From contig DDGL01000014.1 in assembly GCA_002337605.1 (NCBI GenBank), forward strand, positions 197,827 to 261,826: a stretch of DNA of 64,000 nt, read 5' to 3'. Positions 15,435 through 23,115 of the stretch are shown here, one piece after another. The stretch comes from Flavobacteriaceae bacterium UBA1903. GTDB lineage: Bacteria > Bacteroidota > Bacteroidia > Flavobacteriales > Flavobacteriaceae. A program made the translations under genes and the position numbers. The notes under the pieces are model-generated. The model did not search any database. It was not told where the DNA came from and saw nothing but the letters and a program-made list of their open reading frames with translations. Positions within the stretch are counted from its first letter, which is position 1; each line of letters opens with the position of its first letter.

Positions 15435-17075
15435 ATGAAAAAAATATTCTTCCTCTCCTTTTTGCTACTTTCAGCACTACACAGCAACGCCCAAAAGAAT
15501 GCGAAAAACAATGTTGGCTACGAAAATTTAGTTTCTCTGTTCCAGGAATGGCGTACGTTTGAAAATCCGCCGAAGCTACGTGGGGCTCCGGATTATACTT
15601 CGGAAACGTTTGCAAAAAGACAGCCCGAATTTAAAAAACTACAAAACCAGTTAAAAGCTATAGACACGACTCACTGGTCTATTCCCAACAAAGTAGACTG
15701 GATGGTGGTGTGGGCCGAGATGAATGGCTACGACTTTAATCACCGAATTTTAAAACCATGGGAACGAGACCCGGCATTTTATAAAACTGTATGGACGTAT
15801 AAAAGTGACGTTCCCGCCCATGAAGGTCCAACCCATCACGCGGTGTTGGAGCTTTGGACGTATAACTTTCCACTTTCTAAAACTGAAAAGGAGCGTTTCA
15901 TTAACGATTTGAACGTAATCCCACCTTTAAACGAGCAAGCTACAAAGAATTTAACGGGAAATGCCAAAGATCTTTTTATAACGGGCATTCGGGATATTGA
16001 AGCACAAGGCGCTGTCCTTAGCTCGATAAAAAATAAAGCCGGGGTCAAGGATGATAAAAAATTAATTACTGCAATTGATAATGCACTAACATCAACCAAT
16101 GATTTGGTGACTTGGCTAAGAAGCGAAGCAAAAAACAAAACTGGACCATCGGGAATTGGGAAGGAAAATTATACCTGGTATTTACAAAATGTGCATTTGG
16201 TGCCACTTACCTGGGAAGACGAAGTGATGATCTTAAAACGCGAACTGGCCAGAGCGTGGGCTTCCTTAAAACTGGAAGAACACCGCAATCGAAATCTACC
16301 GCAATTAATTGCAGCAGACTCCCCTGAAGCTTATTCAGAAATGGCCGAAGCAGCAGCAAATAGTCTTATGACATTTTTAGACCAACAAGACATTCTCACT
16401 GTAAAGCCCCACTTCGAACCTGCCTTACGGGAGCATTTAGGAGCATACATTCCAGTGGAAAAACGGAATTTCTTCACTATTGGCGAGCATTACGATCCAA
16501 GACCACTCTACTCCCACTTTTACCATTGGTTTGAACTGGCACGCATGGAAAATGAACCCAACTCCAGTGAAATACGAAAAGGCCCCTTATTATATAATAT
16601 TTTTGACTCCCGAAACGAAGGGACCGCCACTGCAGTGGAAGAAATTTTTATGCAAGCTGGGTTGTACGACGACAGCCCACGCACCAAGGAAATTGTATAC
16701 ATTATGATTGCCCAACGCGCTGCACGTGGATTAGGTTCTTTGTATGCGCACGCGAATGAAATGACGATGGAAGAAGCAGGAGGCATTCATAGCGAATACA
16801 CGCCCCGAGGCTGGATGAAAACCGAAAAAGAGCTGCTAATATTTGAACAACATCTTTATTTACGTCAACCAGGATACGGCACGAGTTACATTACCGGGAA
16901 ATATTTACTGGAAAATGCTATGGCAGACTACGCCAAAATGAAAGAAGCCAAGAACGAACCTTTTAAGCTAAAAGATTTTTTTGACACCTTAAACAGCATT
17001 GGTAATATCCCGATTTCGTTAGGACATTGGCAAATGACAGGCTCGAAGGAGCATTTAAATGGAATTAAAAATTAA
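15435..17075 (+). CDS. Secreted DUF885 family protein
   Basis: A 546-residue protein with an N-terminal signal peptide (FLSFLLLSALHSNAQ). The C-terminal half has features I associate with DUF885 proteins: IGEHYDPRPLYSHFYHWFE, an FDSRNEGTATAVEE segment where the family has its EG-containing motif, and QPGYGTSYITGK, the family's PGxxxxYxxG motif. Members are thought to be metallopeptidase-like, but no classical HExxH is present and no activity is assigned. The stop codon overlaps that of the convergent DUF2452 gene: both lie in TTAA at 17072-17075. Confidence 0.7.
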   Translation: MKKIFFLSFLLLSALHSNAQKNAKNNVGYENLVSLFQEWRTFENPPKLRGAPDYTSETFAKRQPEFKKLQNQLKAIDTTHWSIPNKVDWMVVWAEMNGYDFNHRILKPWERDPAFYKTVWTYKSDVPAHEGPTHHAVLELWTYNFPLSKTEKERFINDLNVIPPLNEQATKNLTGNAKDLFITGIRDIEAQGAVLSSIKNKAGVKDDKKLITAIDNALTSTNDLVTWLRSEAKNKTGPSGIGKENYTWYLQNVHLVPLTWEDEVMILKRELARAWASLKLEEHRNRNLPQLIAADSPEAYSEMAEAAANSLMTFLDQQDILTVKPHFEPALREHLGAYIPVEKRNFFTIGEHYDPRPLYSHFYHWFELARMENEPNSSEIRKGPLLYNIFDSRNEGTATAVEEIFMQAGLYDDSPRTKEIVYIMIAQRAARGLGSLYAHANEMTMEEAGGIHSEYTPRGWMKTEKELLIFEQHLYLRQPGYGTSYITGKYLLENAMADYAKMKEAKNEPFKLKDFFDTLNSIGNIPISLGHWQMTGSKEHLNGIKN

Positions 17076-17497
17076 TCTGTTGGAGTTTCACTTTCCACTC
17101 GCTCCCACAATTTATCGGTAGTTAAGCTAAAGCTGCCTATAAAATCCCAGGAACATTCCGCTGGAGAAATGATGGATAAAAACGAATCGCCGTTTTTAGC
17201 TCGATACAAATGGTACAGTTCGCCAATTACAGGCTCAAAACTGAATTTTGCCGAATATATTAAATTATTATACTCAAAGGTATCCATCATGGCCTGATAC
17301 TCTTTTTTCAACGTTTCAAACTTTGTCTTAAAATGATGATTTACTTTGTGGACGTTGTTGTTTTTCCACGTGGTGATGTCGTCAATCTTAATGGCAGGAG
17401 CGCCTAAATTTGTAGCATACGGTTTTAAGGCAGCATCATATTTGCCCTCTTGGTCGTTAAAAACAACCTGATCTGGTTTTTTGGATTCATTTTTCAT
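17072..17497 (-). CDS. DUF2452 family protein
   Basis: A 141-residue soluble protein of unknown function. The N-terminal KPDQVVFNDQEGKYDAAL followed by YATNLGAPAI is the pattern I recognise as DUF2452. There is no signal peptide or membrane helix, so it is probably cytoplasmic. It is transcribed away from anmK on the same strand, 27 bases downstream, so the two may form an operon. Confidence 0.7.
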   Translation of the reverse strand: MKNESKKPDQVVFNDQEGKYDAALKPYATNLGAPAIKIDDITTWKNNNVHKVNHHFKTKFETLKKEYQAMMDTFEYNNLIYSAKFSFEPVIGELYHLYRAKNGDSFLSIISPAECSWDFIGSFSLTTDKLWERVESETPTD

Positions 17498-17524
17498 AGC
17501 AAAACAAAGGTACGAAGGATAGGT

Positions 17525-18601
17525 TTAATTCTGAAAAATAACACCGCTGCTATGATCATGGGTTGCTCCCGTAACACTTGCCAGGCAATTTACAGCATCC
17601 CGCAACCGAAGCACTCCTAACAAGCCAAAAACCAACGCCTCCTTAAATTCTACTAATTGCGTTTCGGGAACTTTTACGTGCAGGTTTTTATGAACCTTTA
17701 CGCGCTCCAATAAATACGTGTTATAAGCCCCGCCTCCTGTCACCAGAACTGAACTGCCTTCTTTAAACTGGGCCGCCAATTGCGTAGCTACATGCTCGGT
17801 CATAGTAGCCAGCGCATCTTCTGCAGAAATGTTGGCCTTCTCAATGACCGGAAATATAAATTGTTTCACCCACTCCAGCCCCAAAGATTTAGGGGGTGGT
17901 TGCCTGTAAAACTGAAGTGTATCCAACACATCCAGTAAATTAATATCTACGGTTGCATTTCTGGCAATTTTCCCTTGGTCGTCGTAGGGAAGGTTTAATT
18001 TTTCAGCCAGAAAGTTCAAGACAATGTTAACCGGACAAATATCGTAGGCAATTCGTTTGCCGTTTTCTTCAAACGAACAATTTGCAAAGCCACCTAGATT
18101 AAGACAATAGTCATATTCTGAAAACAGCAATTGGTCCCCAATAGGCACGAGGGGTGCTCCTTGTCCGCCCAATTGGACATCCTGCACTCTAAAGTCACAG
18201 ACAACTGTTTGTTGTAAGAGTTCGGCTATTTCGGGGAGATTTCCAATTTGCAGGGTAAGCCCGTTTTCGGGTTGGTGCAAAATGGTATGGCCGTGACTGC
18301 ATACAGCGTCTAGGTTTTTGACGGTATTTCTGGTGGTAAATTCTGAAATTACCCGGGCCAGATAACGCGTATAGTCTTTATTGAGCGTTTGTAACCTTCC
18401 TTGGGAAAAGTGGATGGCTTCTTTTAATATAGCAACCCATTCTGATGGATATGGACTAGTTTCGGCCTTTCCAATTTTATAACTCCATCCCGATTCACCT
18501 ACACTGAGCGTAGTCGAAGTGAAGGTAATTTCAGCTATATCAATACCATCGAGCGAAGTGCCGGACATAACCCCTAAAACTTTATACTTACTTTTAGACA
18601 T
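17525..18601 (-). CDS. anmK: Anhydro-N-acetylmuramic acid kinase AnmK
   Basis: Cytoplasmic recycling enzyme that cleaves and phosphorylates 1,6-anhydro-MurNAc to MurNAc-6-phosphate. It has 358 residues. The ATP-binding signature GVMSGTSLDGID is at residues 10-21, followed by VCSHGHTILH, LGGQGAPLVPIGD, LNLGGFANCSF and VTGGGAYNTYLLERV, all typical of AnmK in the ASKHA kinase fold. Residues of about 27-33 (TSTTLS) are encoded by a copy of the palindromic repeat CACTGAGCGTAGTCGAAGTG. Confidence 0.94.
   Translation of the reverse strand: MSKSKYKVLGVMSGTSLDGIDIAEITFTSTTLSVGESGWSYKIGKAETSPYPSEWVAILKEAIHFSQGRLQTLNKDYTRYLARVISEFTTRNTVKNLDAVCSHGHTILHQPENGLTLQIGNLPEIAELLQQTVVCDFRVQDVQLGGQGAPLVPIGDQLLFSEYDYCLNLGGFANCSFEENGKRIAYDICPVNIVLNFLAEKLNLPYDDQGKIARNATVDINLLDVLDTLQFYRQPPPKSLGLEWVKQFIFPVIEKANISAEDALATMTEHVATQLAAQFKEGSSVLVTGGGAYNTYLLERVKVHKNLHVKVPETQLVEFKEALVFGLLGVLRLRDAVNCLASVTGATHDHSSGVIFQN
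18502..18521. repeat. REP-like palindrome inside anmK coding sequence
   Basis: CACTGAGCGTAGTCGAAGTG has CACT/AGTG ends around a GAGCGTAGTCGA core. The same family is present at 22964-22987 (CCCTGAGCACGTCGAAGGG) and, more distantly, at 23067-23102. It is read through in frame as TSTTLS near the AnmK N-terminus. Confidence 0.6.
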
Positions 18602-18679
18602 AATGCTAAAGTACTAAACATCCTCCTAAGACACTTCATTGTAGAGATCGATTTCCAGGTGTAGTTTTAGATTTTTAGG

Positions 18680-18698
18680 AATTTGGAATTTGAGATGT
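18680..18698. repeat. 19-bp direct repeat, left copy
   Basis: AATTTGGAATTTGAGATGT occurs here and again at 21699-21717, in the same orientation. The two copies bracket the VCBS/metalloprotease locus. The sequence is of low complexity, which lowers its weight. Confidence 0.6.
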
Positions 18699-18706
18699 GC
18701 GCGTTA

Positions 18707-20083
18707 CTATTTCTTCACAAACTTTTTTCTAACCTTCTTGCCTAGTTTGTTTACTTCCAGAAAATACAACCCGGTATGTAGCGAAACAACAGAAATCACC
18801 CTGATATCTTTGCTTTTTTGCAGGAGTTTTCCTCTTATGTCGTATAGGGACACCTCAAAGGGTGGAGCTAGACCTTCCAAGTATAGCGTCTCTCCAGTTG
18901 GGTTTGGATGTATCGTAATAGCCAGTTCATCAAAGTCCGGTAACCCTAAAATAGTTTGATTCTCATACCAGACTACTTTATAAGGACCTCCCCCTCCTTC
19001 TATACTTACAACAGAAATATCCATATCCCCGTCATTATTTAGATCGCCGGCATACACACTTCTGGGGCTTGCAATGGCACTATCTATAATTAATCGTGGC
19101 CCAAAATTGCCCGCGCCATCTAGGTTTGCAAACCAGCTTACGGTATTATCTTGAGTGGAAGCTATCAATATATCTTGATCCCCATCCAAATCAACATCTG
19201 CAGCAAATACTGCAAAAGCATTTAATGTAGTTGTAGTGATCAGTATTTCATCACTAAAGTTAGCTAGTCCATCCTCATTCTTAAACCAAGCGACTTTATC
19301 ATTCCCTGGCACTACCGTCACGATATCCTGATCACCATCGCCGTCTAAATCTGTTGCAGTAAGTTTTTGTACAGCTGAGCCTGCACCAGATATAATTACT
19401 GGTGAACCAAAAGCACCTTCACCATCTATATTTTCAAAAAAATTAACAGTTGTGGCTCCAGAAGCAGAGGAGATAATATCTATATCACCATCACCATCAA
19501 AATCTCTGGAAACTATAGAACGCCCGTTTGTCCCTATCGTACTTATTACGTTCTCACCTCCAAAGTTACCCACACCATCGTTGGCAAACCATAATAAGGA
19601 GGGTTCGTTATTGTTTAAAACCACATCCGGGTCACCATCACCATCAATATCGGACACATTAATGGCATCTGGACCTGTAAAGCTTTGGACTCCTTCATAA
19701 ATAGTCAAGGCAGTACTAAAACTCCCAAGACCATCTAAATTCTTAAACCAAACCAGATCTCCATCATCAAAAAGACTGGCCAGAATGTCCATATCCCCAT
19801 CGGCATCAAGATCTGCTACTTCCAAACCAAAGGACTGGCTTGACAGCGCAGTTACCATTACAGTCTCAAAACTACCTGTTCCTGCTATATTTTTAAAGTA
19901 AACCAATTGTTGGGAGGAAACAGCTATTACATCGTTAAACCCATCTCCTGTAACATCTGCAATTACGGAGACCCTAAAAATACCCATATCCTCAATTAAT
20001 ACATTAGCAGAGCCAAATGTTTGTGACTGCGTGCCACAGGTTATTGCAACCGTACAAAGCAACATAAACAAATACTTACTCAT
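18707..20083 (-). CDS. FG-GAP/VCBS repeat protein with T9SS sorting domain
   Basis: Secreted protein of 458 residues with a signal peptide at the N-terminus. Seven calcium-binding-like repeats of the form D(V/L/I/F)DGDGDxD are visible (for example DLDADGDMDIL, DFDGDGDIDII, DVDLDGDQDIL), as in FG-GAP/VCBS beta-propellers, interleaved with VVWFKN-like strands. The C-terminus has IHPNPTGETL, LYDIRGKLL and LHTGLYFLEVNKLGKK, a type IX sorting domain. Its ATG lies inside the end of the metalloprotease gene (8-base overlap at 20076-20083), so its translation is probably coupled to that of the protease. It may be a binding partner or adhesin; no enzyme motif is seen. Confidence 0.85.
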   Translation of the reverse strand: MSKYLFMLLCTVAITCGTQSQTFGSANVLIEDMGIFRVSVIADVTGDGFNDVIAVSSQQLVYFKNIAGTGSFETVMVTALSSQSFGLEVADLDADGDMDILASLFDDGDLVWFKNLDGLGSFSTALTIYEGVQSFTGPDAINVSDIDGDGDPDVVLNNNEPSLLWFANDGVGNFGGENVISTIGTNGRSIVSRDFDGDGDIDIISSASGATTVNFFENIDGEGAFGSPVIISGAGSAVQKLTATDLDGDGDQDIVTVVPGNDKVAWFKNEDGLANFSDEILITTTTLNAFAVFAADVDLDGDQDILIASTQDNTVSWFANLDGAGNFGPRLIIDSAIASPRSVYAGDLNNDGDMDISVVSIEGGGGPYKVVWYENQTILGLPDFDELAITIHPNPTGETLYLEGLAPPFEVSLYDIRGKLLQKSKDIRVISVVSLHTGLYFLEVNKLGKKVRKKFVKK

Positions 20084-21594
20084 TGCCTTCTCCTTTATAG
20101 ATTACAGTTTGTGTCTGGGTACCATCCGGATACTCCTTTTCTATTTTATAGAGTCCATTTTCAAGATTATTAATTAAATGTGGGTCGTTTATAGCAGTAG
20201 AGTCACGTTCAGTTATCGTATAATTATTATTCACTACTCCGTCATGAAATTTAACTGTCCGCCCATCACTCGCAAAGCCATTATTGTTATTGTAACAACA
20301 ACGAGGCCGATTTACAACATAGCCATCCAACTGTGCAATGTATATGGCACTGCGATTGGGGTGGGTTATGGTACTATAGTCACTCTCATATTTGTCTATA
20401 GACAATAAGATATTTCCATTGGTATAGCTAAAGCTAGTATCCCCGTACGGTGATGGCTGGTCATAATCTCCATAACAACGTAAAAAACTATAAGTAAATC
20501 CAGGCTGGAATAATGGAGTATGCTCCGGCAAATAGGGCCCAGAGTTATAATAGCTACCAGAATATGGCTCATATAATGCACTTACGTCCACTTCAGCATC
20601 TGCAAGTGGAAAGCTATTTGTAATTGCTGTCTCTATATATTCCCGCATTTTTATACCTTGACCGGTTGTCATGTGGTTTGTAGCACAGGCATAAGCATTC
20701 CCCATGACATTAATAATATCTTCATTAAATATTTGATATGGTGTGTCTTGACAATCTTCTCCTTCGCCAGTATACTCACAACTACCAGTATTATATTCAT
20801 TAGGAAACTGATTAGCACCTAAACTAGGTGTGGCTGCGGTATCTACAATATAATCTCCTTTTATATCTGCATTAAAACACGGAGGCTGATTTTGTAAAGG
20901 TAATGTAGGATCACATGGGTTATTTGCGTCTCGAGATACCGTCTCACAAGCGGATGAACCGCTGCCCTGTCTTGTATGAAGCAAACGCAATAAATGACCC
21001 ATCTCGTGGGTTAAATTATTTTGGGTCATACCAACTTGATTAGTAGAAACCGCAGTTGCAGAAATCTTCATACCACCAAAGCATCTAGCTTCTTTCATCA
21101 CATAAATATTTAAGGAATTAGGTTTGACTACATTCGGGTTGTTGCTTTGCGAATTAATATAGTTCCTGGCATCTATATATGATGTAAAATTTGGGTATGC
21201 TGCTATAGAACAGGCGGGGTGTGGGTTATCATCATTAATTTGTAAAGCTAAAGTAGTATCGTTAAGAACCGAAAAGCCATTATATTTAAAAAAAATATTA
21301 AATTTATTAAAAGAGTGATTAAGTCTTGCTACACTTTCCAAAACTTCATTTTGTCCCACCTGAGGGAAATTGGGGTTGTTGGGGTCTGTAATATCATTAT
21401 CTTCTACCAAAAGCCACGTATGTACATTAAAAACTACTGGCTCATAGGCTTCAAGTAATGTTTCATCTGTTGAACCGCTATACGCATTAGGAGGCAAATC
21501 ATTAACATCCTCTACAGGACACATATTATGATCTTGCCCAAAAGCAACTGCACAAGTTAACAAGAGAGAGAGAGAGAGAGAGAGATTTTATCAT
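20076..21594 (-). CDS. M43-like secreted metalloprotease, phase-variable (off as sequenced)
   Basis: Zinc metalloprotease of the pappalysin/cytophagalysin (M43) type. The motif HEMGHLLRLLH has the three zinc His and catalytic Glu of HExxHxxxxxH, but the usual Gly after the second His is Arg. A Met-turn-like NVMGNAYACATNH follows about 100 residues later, then a Cys-rich region. The open frame runs from 21563 (TTG), giving a truncated start MLTCAVAFGQ. The natural ATG is at 21594-21592 (MIKSLSLSLS...), but an 11-unit CT tract puts it one frame off, and it stops after 22 codons. Adding one CT unit gives a full signal peptide running into LLLTCAVAFGQ. The C-terminal LENGLYKIEK recalls a sorting domain. 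Confidence 0.8.
21563..21585 (-). repeat. CT dinucleotide tract (11 units) in a signal peptide
   Basis: The reverse strand reads T followed by eleven CT units, between ATGATAAAA and TGTTAACTTG. Such tracts slip during replication. In this copy number the ATG frame ends at TAA after 22 codons; twelve units would join ATG to the metalloprotease frame, as would nine. Confidence 0.9.
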
Positions 21595-21698
21595 TTCACA
21601 AAATATTTTAATTTTTTAAAAATACAAAAAATATTCTTTGTATCGTTTTAGTAAAGACTTTTAAAATTGACATTTGAGAAGACTTGGAAATTTTTGGA

Positions 21699-21717
21699 AA
21701 TTTGGAATTTGAGATGT
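21699..21717. repeat. 19-bp direct repeat, right copy
   Basis: Second copy of AATTTGGAATTTGAGATGT (first at 18680-18698). Its TTTG at 21708-21711 serves as the -33 box of the acyl-CoA dehydrogenase promoter. Confidence 0.6.
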
Positions 21718-21738
21718 ATCAATAATACGGTATCTTTG
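21708..21738 (+). promoter_or_regulatory. Canonical Bacteroidetes promoter of the acyl-CoA dehydrogenase gene
   Basis: TTTG (21708-21711), a spacer of exactly 19 bases, then TATCTTTG (21731-21738) matches the Bacteroidetes primary-sigma consensus TTTG-N19-TAnnTTTG with no mismatch. Transcription should begin near 21744, giving a leader of about 60 bases. Confidence 0.8.
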
Positions 21739-21803
21739 CACAGCATTTTTGAAACCTATGTAATGAAATGCTGTCTTTTTTAAAATATCAATAAAATATA
21801 GCT

Positions 21804-22946
21804 ATGGATTTTTCCCTTTCTGAAGAACATTTAATGATCCGCGACGCCGCCCGCGATTTCGCTAAAACCGAATTATTGCCAGGCGTGATAGAACGTGACA
21901 ACAAACAAGAATTTCCAACCGAACAGGTAAAAAAAATGGGAGAACTTGGTTTCCTTGGAATGATGGTAGATCCTAAGTACGGCGGTGGCGGTATGGATAC
22001 CGTGAGCTATGTACTGGCAATGGAGGAACTAAGTAAAATAGACGCCTCTTGCTCAGTGATCGTTTCGGTAAATAACTCCCTGGTTTGCTACGGCCTTCAA
22101 GCGTATGGAACCGAAGAGCAAAAACAGAAATACTTAACCAAGTTGGCTACAGGACAATCTATTGGAGCATTCTGTTTAAGTGAGCCGGAAGCCGGAAGTG
22201 ACGCTACGTCACAACGCACCACAGCCATAGACAAAGGAGACCACTACCTTTTAAATGGTACCAAAAACTGGATCACCAATGGAGGTAGCGCAGATTATTA
22301 TCTGGTCATTGCACAAACAGACAAAGAAAAAAAACATAAAGGTATCAACGCTTTTATCGTTGAAAAAGGCTGGGAAGGTTTTGAAGTTGGTCCCAAAGAA
22401 GATAAGCTAGGGATTAGAGGAAGCGATACCCACACCTTAAACTTTAACGATGTAAAAGTGCCTAAGGAAAACAGAATTGGTGAAGATGGCTTTGGCTTTA
22501 AATTCGCTATGAAAACCTTGAGTGGCGGTCGTATTGGAATTGCTGCACAAGCCTTGGGAATTGCTGCCGGAGCGTATGACCTGGCACGGGAATATTCTAA
22601 AGTGAGAAAGACTTTTGGCACCGAAATCTGTAACCACCAGGCCATTGCCTTTAAATTGGCAGATATGCACACCAGCATTGCAGCAGCCCGTCACTTAGTG
22701 ATGAAAGCTGCTTGGGATAAAGATAATGGCAACAATTACGATATGAGTGGTGCGATGGCAAAGCTATACGCCAGCCAGGTTGCTATGGATGTTACGGTAG
22801 AAGCCGTACAAGTGCACGGTGGAAACGGATTTGTAAAAGAATACCACGTAGAGCGTTTAATGCGCGACGCAAAAATCACACAGATCTACGAAGGAACCAG
22901 CGAAATACAGAAGATCGTTATTTCCAGAGGGTTGTTGCGGGACTAG
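21804..22946 (+). CDS. Acyl-CoA dehydrogenase
   Basis: FAD flavoprotein that oxidises acyl-CoA to enoyl-CoA in fatty-acid or branched-chain amino-acid breakdown, passing electrons to ETF. It has 380 residues, the usual length. It has AFCLSEPEAGSDA and KNWITNGGSADYYLV in the FAD/substrate region, VHGGNGFVKEYHVERLMRDAKI, and the catalytic base in IYEGTSEIQK (Glu363). The pattern is that of short-chain or butyryl-CoA-type enzymes; the chain-length preference is not certain. It has its own canonical promoter and is followed by a repeat element and a terminator. Confidence 0.94.
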   Translation: MDFSLSEEHLMIRDAARDFAKTELLPGVIERDNKQEFPTEQVKKMGELGFLGMMVDPKYGGGGMDTVSYVLAMEELSKIDASCSVIVSVNNSLVCYGLQAYGTEEQKQKYLTKLATGQSIGAFCLSEPEAGSDATSQRTTAIDKGDHYLLNGTKNWITNGGSADYYLVIAQTDKEKKHKGINAFIVEKGWEGFEVGPKEDKLGIRGSDTHTLNFNDVKVPKENRIGEDGFGFKFAMKTLSGGRIGIAAQALGIAAGAYDLAREYSKVRKTFGTEICNHQAIAFKLADMHTSIAAARHLVMKAAWDKDNGNNYDMSGAMAKLYASQVAMDVTVEAVQVHGGNGFVKEYHVERLMRDAKITQIYEGTSEIQKIVISRGLLRD

Positions 22947-22963
22947 TCTTCGACTTTAGTTTA

Positions 22964-22987
22964 CCCTGAGCACGTCGAAGGGCTCAG
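22964..22987. repeat. REP-like palindrome downstream of acyl-CoA dehydrogenase
   Basis: CCCTGAGCACGTCGAAGGG has CCCT/AGGG ends, and alternatively CTGAGC (22966-22971) pairs with GCTCAG (22982-22987). It is related to CACTGAGCGTAGTCGAAGTG in anmK. Confidence 0.6.
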
Positions 22988-23007
22988 ACTACGATTTTAT
23001 TTTAATG

Positions 23008-23032
23008 AACCCGGCTTTTGGTCGGGTTTTTT
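23008..23032 (+). terminator. Intrinsic terminator after acyl-CoA dehydrogenase
   Basis: AACCCG (23008-23013) pairs with CGGGTT (23023-23028) around a 9-base loop, followed by a T run to 23032. Confidence 0.8.
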
Positions 23033-23066
23033 AATAAAACTAATACTATAAGGTAGCTGTGTGATA

Positions 23067-23102
23067 TATTTGGTGTCTGAGCGAAGCCGAGGATACCAAA
23101 TA
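23067..23102. repeat. REP-like hairpin with CTGAGCGAAGCCGA core
   Basis: TATTTGGT (23067-23074) pairs perfectly with ACCAAATA (23095-23102) around a core containing GTCTGAGCGAAGCCGAGGAT, a variant of the same GAGC..CGA repeat family. It lies 14 bases past the stop of the putative porin gene and could also end that transcript. Confidence 0.6.
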
Positions 23103-23115
23103 AATTGTATCAAAT

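Noticed and set aside
21561..21563. TTG as the natural start of the metalloprotease
   Set aside because: It would leave a signal peptide without its charged and hydrophobic parts; the upstream ATG plus CT tract gives a complete one.
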